64,000 bases of DNA, taken from positions 62,001 to 126,000 of the forward strand of contig JADZAN010000001.1 of NCBI GenBank assembly GCA_020852815.1. The letters run 5' to 3'. Both the position numbers and the translations under genes were made by a program. The notes under the pieces were generated by a model. The model searched no databases. It was not told the origin of the DNA and was given only the letters and a program-made list of their open reading frames with translations. Origin of the DNA: Gemmatimonadaceae bacterium (GTDB lineage Bacteria; Gemmatimonadota; Gemmatimonadetes; Gemmatimonadales; Gemmatimonadaceae). Below, in pieces: positions 19,354 to 29,467 of this stretch. Positions within the stretch are counted from its first letter, which is position 1. Every line of letters starts with the position of its first letter.

Positions 19354-21828
19354 TCAAGGTTTGGATGACGTTGAGCGCAGGACACGTCCCAGCGCTTCGT
19401 ATGCGTTGCCGAACGCGAGCCAGTCGCCGCGCTTGAGCGCCTCGCGCATCTCGGCGTACAGCGACTCCACGCGGGCGCGGAATTCGGCGGGCGTGAGTGG
19501 GGTCGACGGCACGGCCGGCGCTGGAAGTCCCGCCGCCGCCGCGATGGTGGCGCCGGTTCTCACGGTGTCGTTGGCGAGGACGGCAACCAATCGCACCGCC
19601 GGCGCTCCGTCGGTACGCCACGCATACGCGGTCTGGATGTACGCCTGAGCGCCACCCGTGGGCACTGCCCGCACGGCGCCGCGCACGAGTGGCGACTCGC
19701 GCGTGACGACGCCCTGCGACGCCGAGTCGATCGCGCGGTGCAGCCGATCGAGGATCGCCCCCCAGCGCGCCCCGGACTGCTCGGCCGGTTCCCATCGCAC
19801 GTCGTAGTCGGCGCCCCCAGCGGCAATCACGAGGCCGCGCACACGCTCGCTGGCATCGACGACCGGATAGGCCACGGAAAGCCGCTGCGTGAGCGTGTCG
19901 AGGTACGGCGCCTGCGCCTGGAGTGAGAAGAGCGTGTCGCCACCGACCTGTCGCGGGAGTCGCGACGGCGGGCCGTTCTCCCCTCGCGGGCCAAGGAGCG
20001 CGAACAGGCGCGCGTGGAGGAAGCTCGCCTCGGCCGGCGGCGGAATGCGTTCGAGGAGTTCGCGATCGAGCGCGGTGGAGGCGATGAAGAGCGCGGGGAA
20101 GCGCCGCATCCACGACGTCGTCACGGGATCGGGGGCCGGGTCGACCGCGACGATGGCGCGCCCGGTATGCGCGTTGATCAGGGCAACGCCGGCGTGCTGC
20201 AGGTAGCGCACCGAAGCGTCCGTCAGGCGCACCGGATCGCTGAGCGGATACGTCTGTGAGGTGGCGTACAGGTGCAGCGACCACCACAGCGAGTCGCGAT
20301 GCACGACAGGTGCAATGCGCGCCCCCTGCTGGAAGAACGGGTAGAGCCGCTCGACGCGCTGCCGCACGCGTCGATAGAGGATGGCGCGCTCGGTCTCGCG
20401 GGCGTTCCCGCGCAGGAGGCGCGGGTTCTGCAGCGCCCATGCATGCGCCAGGCGCGCCGCGAACGAGGCGAGCGGCGGTGCCGCGATGCGCTGCGTGGAG
20501 TCGAGGACGATGCTGTAGCCCGGCGCAGAGTCGAAGACGACGGCGGGGGGGAGCGACTCCTCCCCGTTGGGGCCGGCGTCGGTGACGGGGGTCCCCTGCT
20601 CCGTGGCGAGGTCGCTCTCGATGCGCACCGTTCCCCACGGGGCCAGGGGCTCGGCCGCCTCGGTTCCCGCCGGCTGCTCGACGACCACGGCGCGCAGCCG
20701 GCCGTCCGCCGCCTCCCATCCCACCGTGCCTAACGGGCGCCCGGGACGTCGCTCACGCGAGATGGCGCGCTCCAGCGCGGCCGGATCCCACAACGACGCC
20801 CCGCGCAGCAGCCGCAAGTTGCTCCTGGCGGTGAGCACCGACTCCGGACGGGCCACGCGGTCGACGTCGTAGGCGCGGCGCGTGTAGCCTGCGCGCGTCT
20901 TGAAATACGGGGCATCGCGTTGCTCCTGGTCGCCCGGCGAGAGGAAGCGCTCGGCCACCGGAGGAACGATCTGGCGAAGCGCGAGCGCGGAGAGAAGGAC
21001 CGCGCTCACCGTGGCAAAGGCCAGGCGCAACTGCCCGAACCACCCCGCCCACACGAGGAGCATCGCCGCGGCGATGGTGCCGATGGAGAGCACGAGGTTC
21101 GCCGGGATGCCCACGCGGTGGTCGAGCGCGTTGAAGGCCGACTGCGCCCCGCTCCCCTCCAGGAGGAGTCGGTAGCTGTCGAGCCGGTAACTCCACGCGA
21201 GGATGACGAGGACGGCGGCGGCGAGAACGAAGAGGTGGCGGCGCACGTACGCCGTCACGCGCAGCCGGCCACCATCCCACCGGAGGCTCGGAGTGAGCGC
21301 GTACAGCACCACCACCACCAGCGAGACGGCGAGGACCGAGATGAGCGCCCACAGGTGCAACGCCGACTCCAGCGGCAACCAGTACACCCAGAAGGCGAGG
21401 TCGAACTGGAAGTACGGATCGCTCTCGCGGAACGGCTCGCCGTGGCGCAGGAGATCCACCGAGGTCCAGTCGCCGTGCGGGAGCGCGAGGAGGAGTCCCA
21501 GCACCAGCGACAGCGAGACGACGGCCACCATGAGGTACTGCCCCGGGACTTCCTCGCCAATCTCGAGATTCCCCACGCGTCGCGGGAGGACGAGCGACTC
21601 GACCGAGTGGCGCACCGCCCACAGGTTGAGGAAGACGAAGGTGGTCCCGGCGAGGAACGCGCCGCCGCGCAGGATCAGGAGGTCCATCGTGCGCGCGTAC
21701 CAGAGGGCGCGCGCCCCCAGCGCATCGTACCACAGGTAGTCGACGTACCATCCGGCCACCACGCGCCCCACGAGGAGCAGCGTGGCGACGGCGAGGACCG
21801 CGCCGACCACCCAGCGGCGGCGGTTCAC
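19354..21828 (-). CDS. UPF0182 family large membrane protein
   Basis: An 824-residue protein of the UPF0182 (COG1615) family, function unknown. The first 300 or so residues hold about seven hydrophobic segments (for example VVGAVLAVATLLLVGRVVAG), with the family motifs WYVDYLWYDALG and SDPYFQFDLAFWVYWLPL. The rest is a large soluble domain, probably outside the cytoplasm, with YYxx-poor but conserved stretches such as APYFKTRAGYTRRAY and LYPFFQQG. GTG start, one base after the phosphomannomutase stop, so they are translated together. It reads as a full-length member. Confidence 0.85.
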   Translation of the reverse strand: MNRRRWVVGAVLAVATLLLVGRVVAGWYVDYLWYDALGARALWYARTMDLLILRGGAFLAGTTFVFLNLWAVRHSVESLVLPRRVGNLEIGEEVPGQYLMVAVVSLSLVLGLLLALPHGDWTSVDLLRHGEPFRESDPYFQFDLAFWVYWLPLESALHLWALISVLAVSLVVVVLYALTPSLRWDGGRLRVTAYVRRHLFVLAAAVLVILAWSYRLDSYRLLLEGSGAQSAFNALDHRVGIPANLVLSIGTIAAAMLLVWAGWFGQLRLAFATVSAVLLSALALRQIVPPVAERFLSPGDQEQRDAPYFKTRAGYTRRAYDVDRVARPESVLTARSNLRLLRGASLWDPAALERAISRERRPGRPLGTVGWEAADGRLRAVVVEQPAGTEAAEPLAPWGTVRIESDLATEQGTPVTDAGPNGEESLPPAVVFDSAPGYSIVLDSTQRIAAPPLASFAARLAHAWALQNPRLLRGNARETERAILYRRVRQRVERLYPFFQQGARIAPVVHRDSLWWSLHLYATSQTYPLSDPVRLTDASVRYLQHAGVALINAHTGRAIVAVDPAPDPVTTSWMRRFPALFIASTALDRELLERIPPPAEASFLHARLFALLGPRGENGPPSRLPRQVGGDTLFSLQAQAPYLDTLTQRLSVAYPVVDASERVRGLVIAAGGADYDVRWEPAEQSGARWGAILDRLHRAIDSASQGVVTRESPLVRGAVRAVPTGGAQAYIQTAYAWRTDGAPAVRLVAVLANDTVRTGATIAAAAGLPAPAVPSTPLTPAEFRARVESLYAEMREALKRGDWLAFGNAYEALGRVLRSTSSKP

Positions 21829-21829
21829 G

Positions 21830-23197
21830 TTAGGGTGTCACTCCCTGCGCGCGCAGCCACCCCTCCATCTCGTCGCGGATGGCCTTCAGGCGTTCGGGCG
21901 TGAGCGCCTCATAACGCGTGACGAGGATCGGTTGCGTGTTGGAGGCGCGAATGAGCCCCCAGCCATCACCGAACAGCACGCGCACGCCATCGACATCGAT
22001 CACGTCGTGGCGCGCCTTGAAGTGCTCGGCCGCGGCGCGCACGAGGTCGAACTTTCGGTCGTCGCCGCAGTCGACGCGGATCTCCGGCGTGGAGAAGAAG
22101 GGGGGAACGTCGGCGAGGAGTTCACGCAGCGAGCGCCCGCTGTCGGCAACGATCCGCAGCAGGCGCGCGGCGCCGTAGAGCGCGTCGTCGTGCCCGTAGA
22201 ATCCTTCCGCAAAGAACATGTGCCCGGACATCTCGCCGGCGATGGGCGCGTGCAGCGCCTTCATCTTCTCCTTGATGAGCGAGTGACCGGTCTTCCACAT
22301 CACCGGCGTCCCTCCCGCCTTGGCAATCGCGTCGGGGAGCGCCTGCGAACACTTGACGTCGAAGATGATCGACTGCCCCGCCCCCGTGCGCGCCAACACG
22401 TCGCGGGCGTAGAGGATGAGGATGTGATCGCCCCAGATGATCGTGCCGTCGCCATCCACCACACCAATGCGATCGGCGTCGCCGTCGAAGGCAATCCCGA
22501 GGTCGGCCCCGCCCTGTCGCACGGCGGCAATGAGGTCCTGCAGGTTCTCGACGACGGTAGGATCGGGGTGGTGATTGGGGAACGTCCCATCGCTCTCGCA
22601 GAAGAGATACGTTCCCTCCACGCCAAGCCGCGTGAAGAGCGACTCGGCGACGAGTGCGCCGGCGCCGTTGCCGGCGTCGATCACCACCTTGAGCCTGCGC
22701 GACAGTGGGCCAATGCGCTGGGCAATGTCATCGACATAGCGCGACAGCAGCTCCACGTGCGACACACTCCCCTTGCCGGCTGGGAATGCCCCCTGTCGAA
22801 TGAAGCGCAGCAAGCCCTGGATCCCGTCGCCGTGCAGCGATTCGGTGCCGACGCACAGCTTGAAGCCGTTGTACTCCGGCGGATTGTGCGACCCGGTGAT
22901 CTGGATTCCTCCAACGACCGGCAGATGGTGCAGGCTCCAGTACAGCAGTGGCGTGGGAACGACTCCGATGTCGATGACATCCACGCCGCTCGCGGTGAGG
23001 CCCTGCACCAGCGCGTCGCGCAGCATGGCCCCCGACGGGCGGTTGTCGCGCCCCACCGCCACCGCGCCGCGAATGCCGTGCGTCGAGAGATGGGCGGCAT
23101 ACGCGCGGCCGATCCCCTCGGCGGCCTCGGTGGTGAGGTCGTCACCGACCACGCCGCGAATGTCGTACTGCCGGAAGATGCCGTCGTTGATGGCCAT
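21830..23197 (-). CDS. manB/pgm: Phosphomannomutase/phosphoglucomutase
   Basis: An alpha-D-phosphohexomutase (455 residues) interconverting hexose 1- and 6-phosphates for cell-surface sugars. I start at ATG 23197 (MAINDGIFRQYDIRGVVGDD); upstream codons are unconserved. The phosphoserine is Ser103 in QITGSHNPPEYNGFK, the metal loop is FDGDADRIG, and the sugar loop is GEMSGHMFF. The last domain ends with RASNTQPILVTRYEA. The AlgC-like pattern suggests dual mannose/glucose use; this is inference. It follows the nuo operon terminator by a few bases. Confidence 0.92.
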   Translation of the reverse strand: MAINDGIFRQYDIRGVVGDDLTTEAAEGIGRAYAAHLSTHGIRGAVAVGRDNRPSGAMLRDALVQGLTASGVDVIDIGVVPTPLLYWSLHHLPVVGGIQITGSHNPPEYNGFKLCVGTESLHGDGIQGLLRFIRQGAFPAGKGSVSHVELLSRYVDDIAQRIGPLSRRLKVVIDAGNGAGALVAESLFTRLGVEGTYLFCESDGTFPNHHPDPTVVENLQDLIAAVRQGGADLGIAFDGDADRIGVVDGDGTIIWGDHILILYARDVLARTGAGQSIIFDVKCSQALPDAIAKAGGTPVMWKTGHSLIKEKMKALHAPIAGEMSGHMFFAEGFYGHDDALYGAARLLRIVADSGRSLRELLADVPPFFSTPEIRVDCGDDRKFDLVRAAAEHFKARHDVIDVDGVRVLFGDGWGLIRASNTQPILVTRYEALTPERLKAIRDEMEGWLRAQGVTP

Positions 23198-23223
23198 GAG
23201 TCGGTGGTTCGTCCGTAAACGAG

Positions 23224-23246
23224 GCGGGGCCGCGTGGCGGCCCCGC
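23224..23246 (-). terminator. Probable terminator after nuoN
   Basis: GCGGGGCCGC and GCGGCCCCGC form a perfect 10-bp stem with a 3-base loop right after the nuoN stop. On the minus strand it is followed by CTCGTTTACG, only a short T-run, so termination may be partial and allow read-through to the mutase gene. Confidence 0.6.
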
Positions 23247-23251
23247 TGCAA

Positions 23252-24820
23252 TCATTGTCCCGTCGTCGAGGGCGCGTCAGGCGCGTCCAGCGCGGCGGCG
23301 GCCCTGGCATCGCCGGCCCCCGGCGAGCCTGGTAGCGCCGGCGTCCCCAATGTCGACGACGCCTTCGCCAGCCTGGCGATCGGGTCGGGGTAGACCCCAA
23401 AGAAGAGTATCAGCGCGACCGCCCCTCCCACCACCAGCTTGGTGAGCCGGGGCATGGCCGGGATCCGTGGCGCGTCGTCGGGGCGTGGCTTCATGAACAT
23501 CGCCATCACGACCGGGACGTAGTAGCCCGCCGAGATGGTCGAGGTCAGGACCAGGACCACCGCGAGTCGTACCTGCGGCGCCGGCGCCTGGATCGCGGCC
23601 TGGAGCACATACCACTTCGCAAGGAAGCCCATCCCCCCAAACACGGGAAAGCCAAGCAGGGCGAGCATGAAGACCATCATCGAAACGGCGAGCCCCGGAT
23701 TGCTCTGCCAGAGCCCGTACAGGTCCTCGATGCGGTCGTTCGATTGCCCCGACTGCCCCACGGCGATGAGGACGGCAAACGCCCCCATGGTTGCCAGCGT
23801 GTAGGCGAAGAGATAGAAGAGGAAGGCGGTCGCCGCGGCAGGCGTCCCGGCCGACAGCGCCACGAGGACGAAGCCGGTGTGCGCAATGCTCGAGTAGGCG
23901 AGCATGCGCTTCAGGTTCTTCTGCTGGAGCGCGATGATGTTGCCGACGATCATGGTGATGGCCGCGATCCACCAGATGGCGCGGTGCCACTCCGCGTATA
24001 CCGTCGGGAAGGCCTCGAGCCAGACGCGCAGGAATGCGGCGAAGGCCGCCGCCTTGACGCCCGCGGCCATGAACCCGGAAATCGGCGTCGGCGCCCCCTC
24101 GTACACGTCGGGGGCCCACATGTGGAACGGCGCCGCGGCCAGCTTGAAGCCGAAGCCGACCAGGAGCAACGCCACGCCCACGAGGAGCATCGGCGTCCTG
24201 GCCATGTCGTACGTCGCAATGCGCTCGCCGATGGTCGCCAGGTTCGTCGACCCGGTCGCCCCGTACACCAGCGCGATGCCGTAGAGGAGGAATCCGGTGG
24301 CGAAGGCGCCGAGGAGGAAGTACTTGAGAGAACCCTCCGCCGAGCGCGGGCTGCGCCGGTTCATGCCAGCCAGCACATAGACGGCGATCGACATCAGCTC
24401 GATGCCGAGAAAGAGCACCATCAGGTCGCGCGCCGCCGCCATCAGCATCATCCCGCCGGTGGCGAAGACCGTGAGGACGTGCAACTCGGCGGCGAGGATG
24501 CCCTCACGCGCGTTGTAGTCGATCGAGAGCGCGGTGGCGATGATGGCCGCCAGCAGGAAGAGTGCGTCGGCCGCCCAGCGGAAGCCGTCGACGGCAATCA
24601 CGCCGGCGCCGGCGGTGGCGTTGCGGGTCGCGGTCCAGACCACCACGAGGAGCACCAGGACGAGCAGGGCGAGGCTGGCCATGCCGACGCTCCGCTGCCG
24701 CTCGTTGGACTCGCGCCCCCACGCGGCGCCGAGCATCAGGATCATTGCGCCGCCGAGGAGGATCAGGTCCGGGCCGAGCGCGGCCGTCAGCTGCGCCGGG
24801 ATGGAGAGATTGTAGTGCAT
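23252..24820 (-). CDS. nuoN: NADH-quinone oxidoreductase subunit N
   Basis: An antiporter-like proton-pumping subunit of complex I in the inner membrane. The 522-residue protein has about 14 hydrophobic helices and family stretches FLGIELMSIAVYVLAGMNRR, AEGSLKYFLLGAFATGFLLYG, FKLAAAPFHMWAPDVYEGAP with the conserved Lys, and LLGFPVFGGMGFLAKWYVL. It is the last nuo gene, one base after nuoM. The C-terminal 40 residues are Ala/Pro-rich and unconserved. Confidence 0.97.
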   Translation of the reverse strand: MHYNLSIPAQLTAALGPDLILLGGAMILMLGAAWGRESNERQRSVGMASLALLVLVLLVVVWTATRNATAGAGVIAVDGFRWAADALFLLAAIIATALSIDYNAREGILAAELHVLTVFATGGMMLMAAARDLMVLFLGIELMSIAVYVLAGMNRRSPRSAEGSLKYFLLGAFATGFLLYGIALVYGATGSTNLATIGERIATYDMARTPMLLVGVALLLVGFGFKLAAAPFHMWAPDVYEGAPTPISGFMAAGVKAAAFAAFLRVWLEAFPTVYAEWHRAIWWIAAITMIVGNIIALQQKNLKRMLAYSSIAHTGFVLVALSAGTPAAATAFLFYLFAYTLATMGAFAVLIAVGQSGQSNDRIEDLYGLWQSNPGLAVSMMVFMLALLGFPVFGGMGFLAKWYVLQAAIQAPAPQVRLAVVLVLTSTISAGYYVPVVMAMFMKPRPDDAPRIPAMPRLTKLVVGGAVALILFFGVYPDPIARLAKASSTLGTPALPGSPGAGDARAAAALDAPDAPSTTGQ

Positions 24821-24821
24821 C

Positions 24822-26420
24822 TCAGTTCCCTCCCGTGGACGCGCTCATCGTCGCTTGCTGCGCGGCGGCCCTCGTTTCCACCTGCTGCACGAAGTGCGAG
24901 GCGGAGGCCTCCATGCGCGACAGCACCGGCTGCGGATACACGCCCATCCAGAGGATCAGGAAGAGGAGTGGCGCCAACAGCGTGATCTCGCGCCAGTTGA
25001 GGTCCGACAGAGACGCATTTGCCGGCTTGTCGAGCGGGTTGTACAGGATGCGCTGCACCGCCCACAGCATGTAGGCCGCCGCGAGGATCACGCCGGTGGC
25101 CGAGATCGTCGTCATCCACGGCACGGTCTGGAACGAGCCGACCATCACCAGGAACTCGGAGATGAAGCCGTTGGTCCCGGGGAGGCCGATGGACGACAGC
25201 GCGACGACGGTGAGCGCCGTGGCGAAGATCGGCACCACCTTGGCAATGCCGCCGTAGTCGGCGATGAGGCGCGAGTGCTTGCGCTCGTAGATCATCCCGA
25301 TCAGGAAGAAGAGCGCCCCGGTCGAGACGCCGTGCCCGATCATCACCATCAGCGCGCCCTGCACGCTCTCGGTGGTCATGGCAAAGATGCCGAGCATGAC
25401 CATGCCCAGGTGCGCCACCGAGGAGTAGGCGACGAGCTTCTTGAAGTCGGGCTGCACCAGCGCCACCAGTGAGCCGTAGATCACGCCAATCACGCTCAGG
25501 GCGATGATCACGGCGCGCACGGTGTCGTGCATCGCCACGCCCGGGAAGAGCGGGATCGCCAGGCGCAAGAAGCCGTAGGTGCCGAGCTTGAGCAGGATGC
25601 CGGCCAGCACCACCGATCCCGCCGTGGGCGCCTCGACGTGCGCGTCGGGAAGCCACGTATGGAACGGGAACATCGGCACCTTCACCGCGAAGGCGACGAA
25701 GAACGCGACGAAGAGCCAGAAGGCAACCGACGGATCCAGCTCGGCGATCGCCAGCACGGCGTCATACGAGAAGTTCGGCTGCCCCCCAGGCAACCCCGCC
25801 TGGTACCCGAGGTACACGATGGCCACCAGCATCAGCAGCGAGCCAAACATCGTGTAGATGAAGAACTTGAGCGATGCGTAGATGCGGCGTTCCCCGCCCC
25901 AGATCCCAATGATGAAGTACATCGGGACGAGCATCACTTCCCACATCACGTAGAACAGGAACAGGTCGCGCGCCACGAACACGCCCAGCATCCCCACCGT
26001 GAGGAGGAGCATGAGTATGTGGTAGCTGTGCACCTTCCGGTTCACGCTCGTCCACCCGCCCAGCACCGCCAGCGGCATGAGGAAGGTCGTCAGCAGCACC
26101 ATCATCAGCGAGAGGCCGTCGATCCCCAGCGTGAAGCGCGCCCCCCACGCGTTGATCCACGGGGCGTCGAACGACGCCTGCCAACCGGCCGACGCGGGGT
26201 CGAACGACCACCAGAGCCCGATGGAGACGACAAACTCGACGAGGAAGGTGGCCAACGTGATGACGCGGGCGGTGTGCTCCGCCGCGGCGAGCAACTCGCC
26301 GGTCGCGCCCTTGAGCGTCGCGCCATGCAGCCACACCGCCAACGCCCCGATCACCGGAATGATCAGGAGCGCCGGGAGGACCCAGGCGTTGTAGCCCATC
26401 GATTCGAGGAATGCAGCCAT
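24822..26420 (-). CDS. nuoM: NADH-quinone oxidoreductase subunit M
   Basis: Second antiporter-like pump subunit of complex I. I start at ATG 26420 (MAAFLESMGYNAWVLPALL), four bases after nuoL; the longer reading runs into nuoL. About 532 residues with NIKKLGM-type core seen as RDLFLFYVMWEVMLVPMYFI, VKVPMFPFHTWLPDAHVEAP, and KKLVAYSSVAHLGMVMLGI, the Lys and His of the proton path. Spacing to nuoN is one base. Confidence 0.97.
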   Translation of the reverse strand: MAAFLESMGYNAWVLPALLIIPVIGALAVWLHGATLKGATGELLAAAEHTARVITLATFLVEFVVSIGLWWSFDPASAGWQASFDAPWINAWGARFTLGIDGLSLMMVLLTTFLMPLAVLGGWTSVNRKVHSYHILMLLLTVGMLGVFVARDLFLFYVMWEVMLVPMYFIIGIWGGERRIYASLKFFIYTMFGSLLMLVAIVYLGYQAGLPGGQPNFSYDAVLAIAELDPSVAFWLFVAFFVAFAVKVPMFPFHTWLPDAHVEAPTAGSVVLAGILLKLGTYGFLRLAIPLFPGVAMHDTVRAVIIALSVIGVIYGSLVALVQPDFKKLVAYSSVAHLGMVMLGIFAMTTESVQGALMVMIGHGVSTGALFFLIGMIYERKHSRLIADYGGIAKVVPIFATALTVVALSSIGLPGTNGFISEFLVMVGSFQTVPWMTTISATGVILAAAYMLWAVQRILYNPLDKPANASLSDLNWREITLLAPLLFLILWMGVYPQPVLSRMEASASHFVQQVETRAAAQQATMSASTGGN

Positions 26421-26424
26421 CGGT

Positions 26425-28638
26425 CTATCGCAGGGAGAAAGCGCCGAGTACCGCGACGACGCCGATGATGAGGACCCAGGCGTACGTGCCCACCTGCCCC
26501 GATTGCACGCGCGAGCCCACCCACCCGATCCCGCGGGCGAGCTGGGCGCTCCCATTCACGAACAAGCCGTCGATGAGTCCCGCATCCATCCCCTTCCACA
26601 GGACGGCGCGCGACACCCCAACGAGCGGTTGCACCACGACACGGTCGTACCCTTCGTCCACGAAGTACTTGTTCTCCAGCACGCGATCGAAGCCTTCGGC
26701 TGCCGGGTACTGCGCCTTGGGGACCAGCGCCGCCGGCTTGAGCCGCGCCACCGCGAACGCGATGCCGATCACGGCGATCGCGATCGCGATGCCGACCAGG
26801 ATGTATTCGGTCGAGTGCTCGAGATGCGCTTCATGCCCCAGCGTCACGCGCAGCGCCGCCTCGCCGGTCACCGGCTCGAGCCAGTGATGCAGCGCCGCGA
26901 CCGGCCCGGCGGGGAAAAACGTCGGGAGGTTGATCCAGCCGCCCACCGCCGACAGGACACCAAGCACGACGAGCGGCCCGGTCATGATCCACGGCGCCTC
27001 GTGCAGGAAGCCGCGCTCCTTCTCGCCGGTCCGGTTGGGGCCGTGGAAGGTGTAGAGCATCATGCGCGTCATGTAGATCGCTGTCAGGAGCGCCGACACC
27101 AGGCCAATCGCATAGATCGCGTACAGCAGCGCGCTCCCGGGGATGCCTAACCAGCTTGCCTCGGCCAGCGTGGAGCCATGCGTGCGCGCGAAGACCGAGC
27201 CGAGGATTTCGTCCTTCGAGAAGAAACCGGCAAACGGCGGGATGCCGGCGATGGCCAGCGTGGCAATCCACATCAGGATGAACGTGACGGGCATGTACTT
27301 CCGCAGCCCGCCCATGTTGCGCATGTCCTGCGCGTCGTCGTGGTTCCCGGTGTGATGATAGGCCTGGTGCATCGCGTAGATGACCGACCCCGACCCCAGG
27401 AAGAGGAGCGCCTTGAAGAAGGCGTGCGTCACCAGGTGGAAGACCCCCGCCGCGTACGCCCCCACGCCGACGCCCACGAACATGTAGCCCAGCTGCGAGA
27501 CGGTGGAGTAGGCCAGGACCTTCTTGATGTCCCACTGCTTGAGCCCGATGGTCGCGGCGAAGATCGCGGTGAGCGCGCCAACGAGGGCCACCGTGAGCGA
27601 CGCTACCGGCGACAGCGAGAAGAGCACCGCGCTGCGGGCAATCAGGTACACGCCCGCCGTCACCATCGTGGCCGCATGGATGAGCGCAGAGACCGGCGTT
27701 GGCCCCGCCATGGCGTCCGGGAGCCAGACGTAGAGCGGGATCTGCGCGCTCTTGCCGGTGCACCCCAGGAACATGAAGAGGCAGATGGCCGTGACCAGCG
27801 CGCCGCCAGGCGCAAAGGCCAGCGCCCCCGCGTTCACCCCGGCAAAGTCGAGCGTCTTGAGGTTCGAGAAGAGCAGGAACATCGCGACCAGGAAACCGAA
27901 GTCGCCGATGCGATTCACGATGAACGCCTTCTTCCCGGCGTCGGCGTTGGCCTTCTCCGAGAACCAGAAGCCAATCAGCAGGTAGGAGCAGAGCCCCACC
28001 CCTTCCCATCCGACGAACAGCAGCGGGTAGTTGGCGCCCAGCACCAGGACGAGCATGAAGAAGACGAACAGGTTGAGGTACGCGAAGTAGCGCGGGTACC
28101 CCGGGTCGTCCTGCATGTAGCCTACCGAGAACAGGTGGATCAGCGTCCCCACGCCGGTGATGACCATCGCCATCACCATCGAGAGCTGGTCCACCTGGAA
28201 CGCGGCGTCCACGTGCAGGTTCCCCACCGCCATCCACGTGAACATCGTCTTCACGAACGGATGCTCGGCGTGCGCCCCCTTGAGCGCGAAGAAGATCGTC
28301 GCCGTCAGCGCGAACGACAGCGCGAGGACCGCCGGCCCCACGATGCTCACGATCCCCGCATACTTGTGCCGCGGCGGGGCGTGATGATCACCGTGCCCGT
28401 GCTCGTCGTCGGCGTGCGCCCCGTGAGATCCGTGGTCGCCGTGCGCCCCGTGATCGTCGTGGTGCGCGTGGTATTCCGTGGGATTGCCGGGCCCTACCTT
28501 CGCCACGCTCGTCAGCGACAGGAGGCCATTGATGATGAAGCCGATGAGCGGGAGGATCGGGACGAGCCAGATCCACTCGGCCGCGGTTCCGGCCAATGGG
28601 TGCGCTCCGGCGGCTGCCGCTTCCTGGAAGAGGAGCAT
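26425..28638 (-). CDS. nuoL: NADH-quinone oxidoreductase subunit L with His-rich loop
   Basis: Third antiporter-like subunit, with the C-terminal lateral helix that spans the membrane arm. The 737-residue protein has FVGWEGVGLCSYLLIGFWF, QIPLYVWLPDAMAGPTPVSA, KVLAYSTVSQLGYMFVGVG and FFKALLFLGSGSVIYAMHQ. Odd: residues about 57-87, after the first helix, form a His/Asp-rich stretch (HAHHDDHGAHGDHG and onwards) of a kind not found in the E. coli protein. Start overlaps the nuoK stop (TGATG). Confidence 0.97.
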   Translation of the reverse strand: MLLFQEAAAAGAHPLAGTAAEWIWLVPILPLIGFIINGLLSLTSVAKVGPGNPTEYHAHHDDHGAHGDHGSHGAHADDEHGHGDHHAPPRHKYAGIVSIVGPAVLALSFALTATIFFALKGAHAEHPFVKTMFTWMAVGNLHVDAAFQVDQLSMVMAMVITGVGTLIHLFSVGYMQDDPGYPRYFAYLNLFVFFMLVLVLGANYPLLFVGWEGVGLCSYLLIGFWFSEKANADAGKKAFIVNRIGDFGFLVAMFLLFSNLKTLDFAGVNAGALAFAPGGALVTAICLFMFLGCTGKSAQIPLYVWLPDAMAGPTPVSALIHAATMVTAGVYLIARSAVLFSLSPVASLTVALVGALTAIFAATIGLKQWDIKKVLAYSTVSQLGYMFVGVGVGAYAAGVFHLVTHAFFKALLFLGSGSVIYAMHQAYHHTGNHDDAQDMRNMGGLRKYMPVTFILMWIATLAIAGIPPFAGFFSKDEILGSVFARTHGSTLAEASWLGIPGSALLYAIYAIGLVSALLTAIYMTRMMLYTFHGPNRTGEKERGFLHEAPWIMTGPLVVLGVLSAVGGWINLPTFFPAGPVAALHHWLEPVTGEAALRVTLGHEAHLEHSTEYILVGIAIAIAVIGIAFAVARLKPAALVPKAQYPAAEGFDRVLENKYFVDEGYDRVVVQPLVGVSRAVLWKGMDAGLIDGLFVNGSAQLARGIGWVGSRVQSGQVGTYAWVLIIGVVAVLGAFSLR

Positions 28639-28934
28639 CAGCCCTTGAGGAGATTGATGTTCGAGAGGTCCACCGTCTGGCGATGGCGGAAGATCGAGAT
28701 GATGATCGCCAGGCCCACCGCCGCTTCAGCCGCGGCGACGGTCATGACGAAGACGACGAACACCTGCCCTGTCATCCCGTACAGCCTCGAGAAGGCGACA
28801 AACGACAGGTTGACGGCGTTGAGCATCAGCTCGACGCACATGAAGATGATGATTGCGTTGCGGCGCGTGAGGACGCCGATCACCCCGATGGTGAACAGCA
28901 CCGCCGAGAGCGCAAGCGCTTCGTTGACCATCAT
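28638..28934 (-). CDS. nuoK: NADH-quinone oxidoreductase subunit K
   Basis: A small three-helix complex I subunit (98 residues). It reads [20 protein letters not shown], with the conserved Glu in [15 protein letters not shown] and a second in [11 protein letters not shown]. Two tandem ATG codons at the nuoJ stop give a 4-base or 1-base overlap. A longer reading upstream lies in nuoJ and is not real. Confidence 0.97.
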   Translation of the reverse strand: MMVNEALALSAVLFTIGVIGVLTRRNAIIIFMCVELMLNAVNLSFVAFSRLYGMTGQVFVVFVMTVAAAEAAVGLAIIISIFRHRQTVDLSNINLLKG

Positions 28935-29467
28935 GCGTGGCTCCTCCGCTTCCCCAGGACGACTGCGCCGACGATGGCGACCAGCAGGAGGATGCTCGTC
29001 AGCTCGAAGGCGAGGAGGTTGTCGGCGAACAGCGGCTTGGCAACCGCCGCTACCGCATTCAGTCCCTCCGTGTTCTCCGCGCGCTGGAACTGGTTCTGGA
29101 CCAGCGCACCCTGCGGCGGCGCGCGAAGCAGGGCCGCGATCTGCGCGAGGAGCGCGATCCCCAGGAGTCCCGCGGCGAGGCGCCCCCACTTGCCGCGCAG
29201 GTCCGAGAGTTCGTCCGGATGCCCGAGGTTGAGCAGCATGACGACGAAGAGAAAGACGACCATGATCGCGCCGGCGTAGACGAGGACCTGGATCGCACCG
29301 ATGAAGTGCGCGTCCATCATCACGTACAGCGCCGCCAGGCAGAACATGGTCTGTACCAGCCACAGCGCCGCCGACACCGGGCTCTTGCGGGTCACGAACG
29401 CGAGCGCCGAGGCAATCGCGAGCAACCCGAAGAAGTAGAAATGAAGTTCGTAGAAGAAGTTCGGCAT
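28931..29467 (-). CDS. nuoJ: NADH-quinone oxidoreductase subunit J
   Basis: Membrane subunit of complex I (178 residues) with five hydrophobic segments. Family marks are [10 protein letters not shown]-like [40 protein letters not shown] and FVVMLLNLG. It starts at ATG 29467, overlapping the nuoI stop (TAATG), and runs into nuoK with a tiny overlap. Confidence 0.96.
   Translation of the reverse strand: MPNFFYELHFYFFGLLAIASALAFVTRKSPVSAALWLVQTMFCLAALYVMMDAHFIGAIQVLVYAGAIMVVFLFVVMLLNLGHPDELSDLRGKWGRLAAGLLGIALLAQIAALLRAPPQGALVQNQFQRAENTEGLNAVAAVAKPLFADNLLAFELTSILLLVAIVGAVVLGKRRSHA

Noticed and set aside
26831-28237. 468-codon minus-strand frame inside nuoL
   Set aside because: Another frame of nuoL; its product is Gly/Arg/His-rich and nuoL is complete in the main frame.
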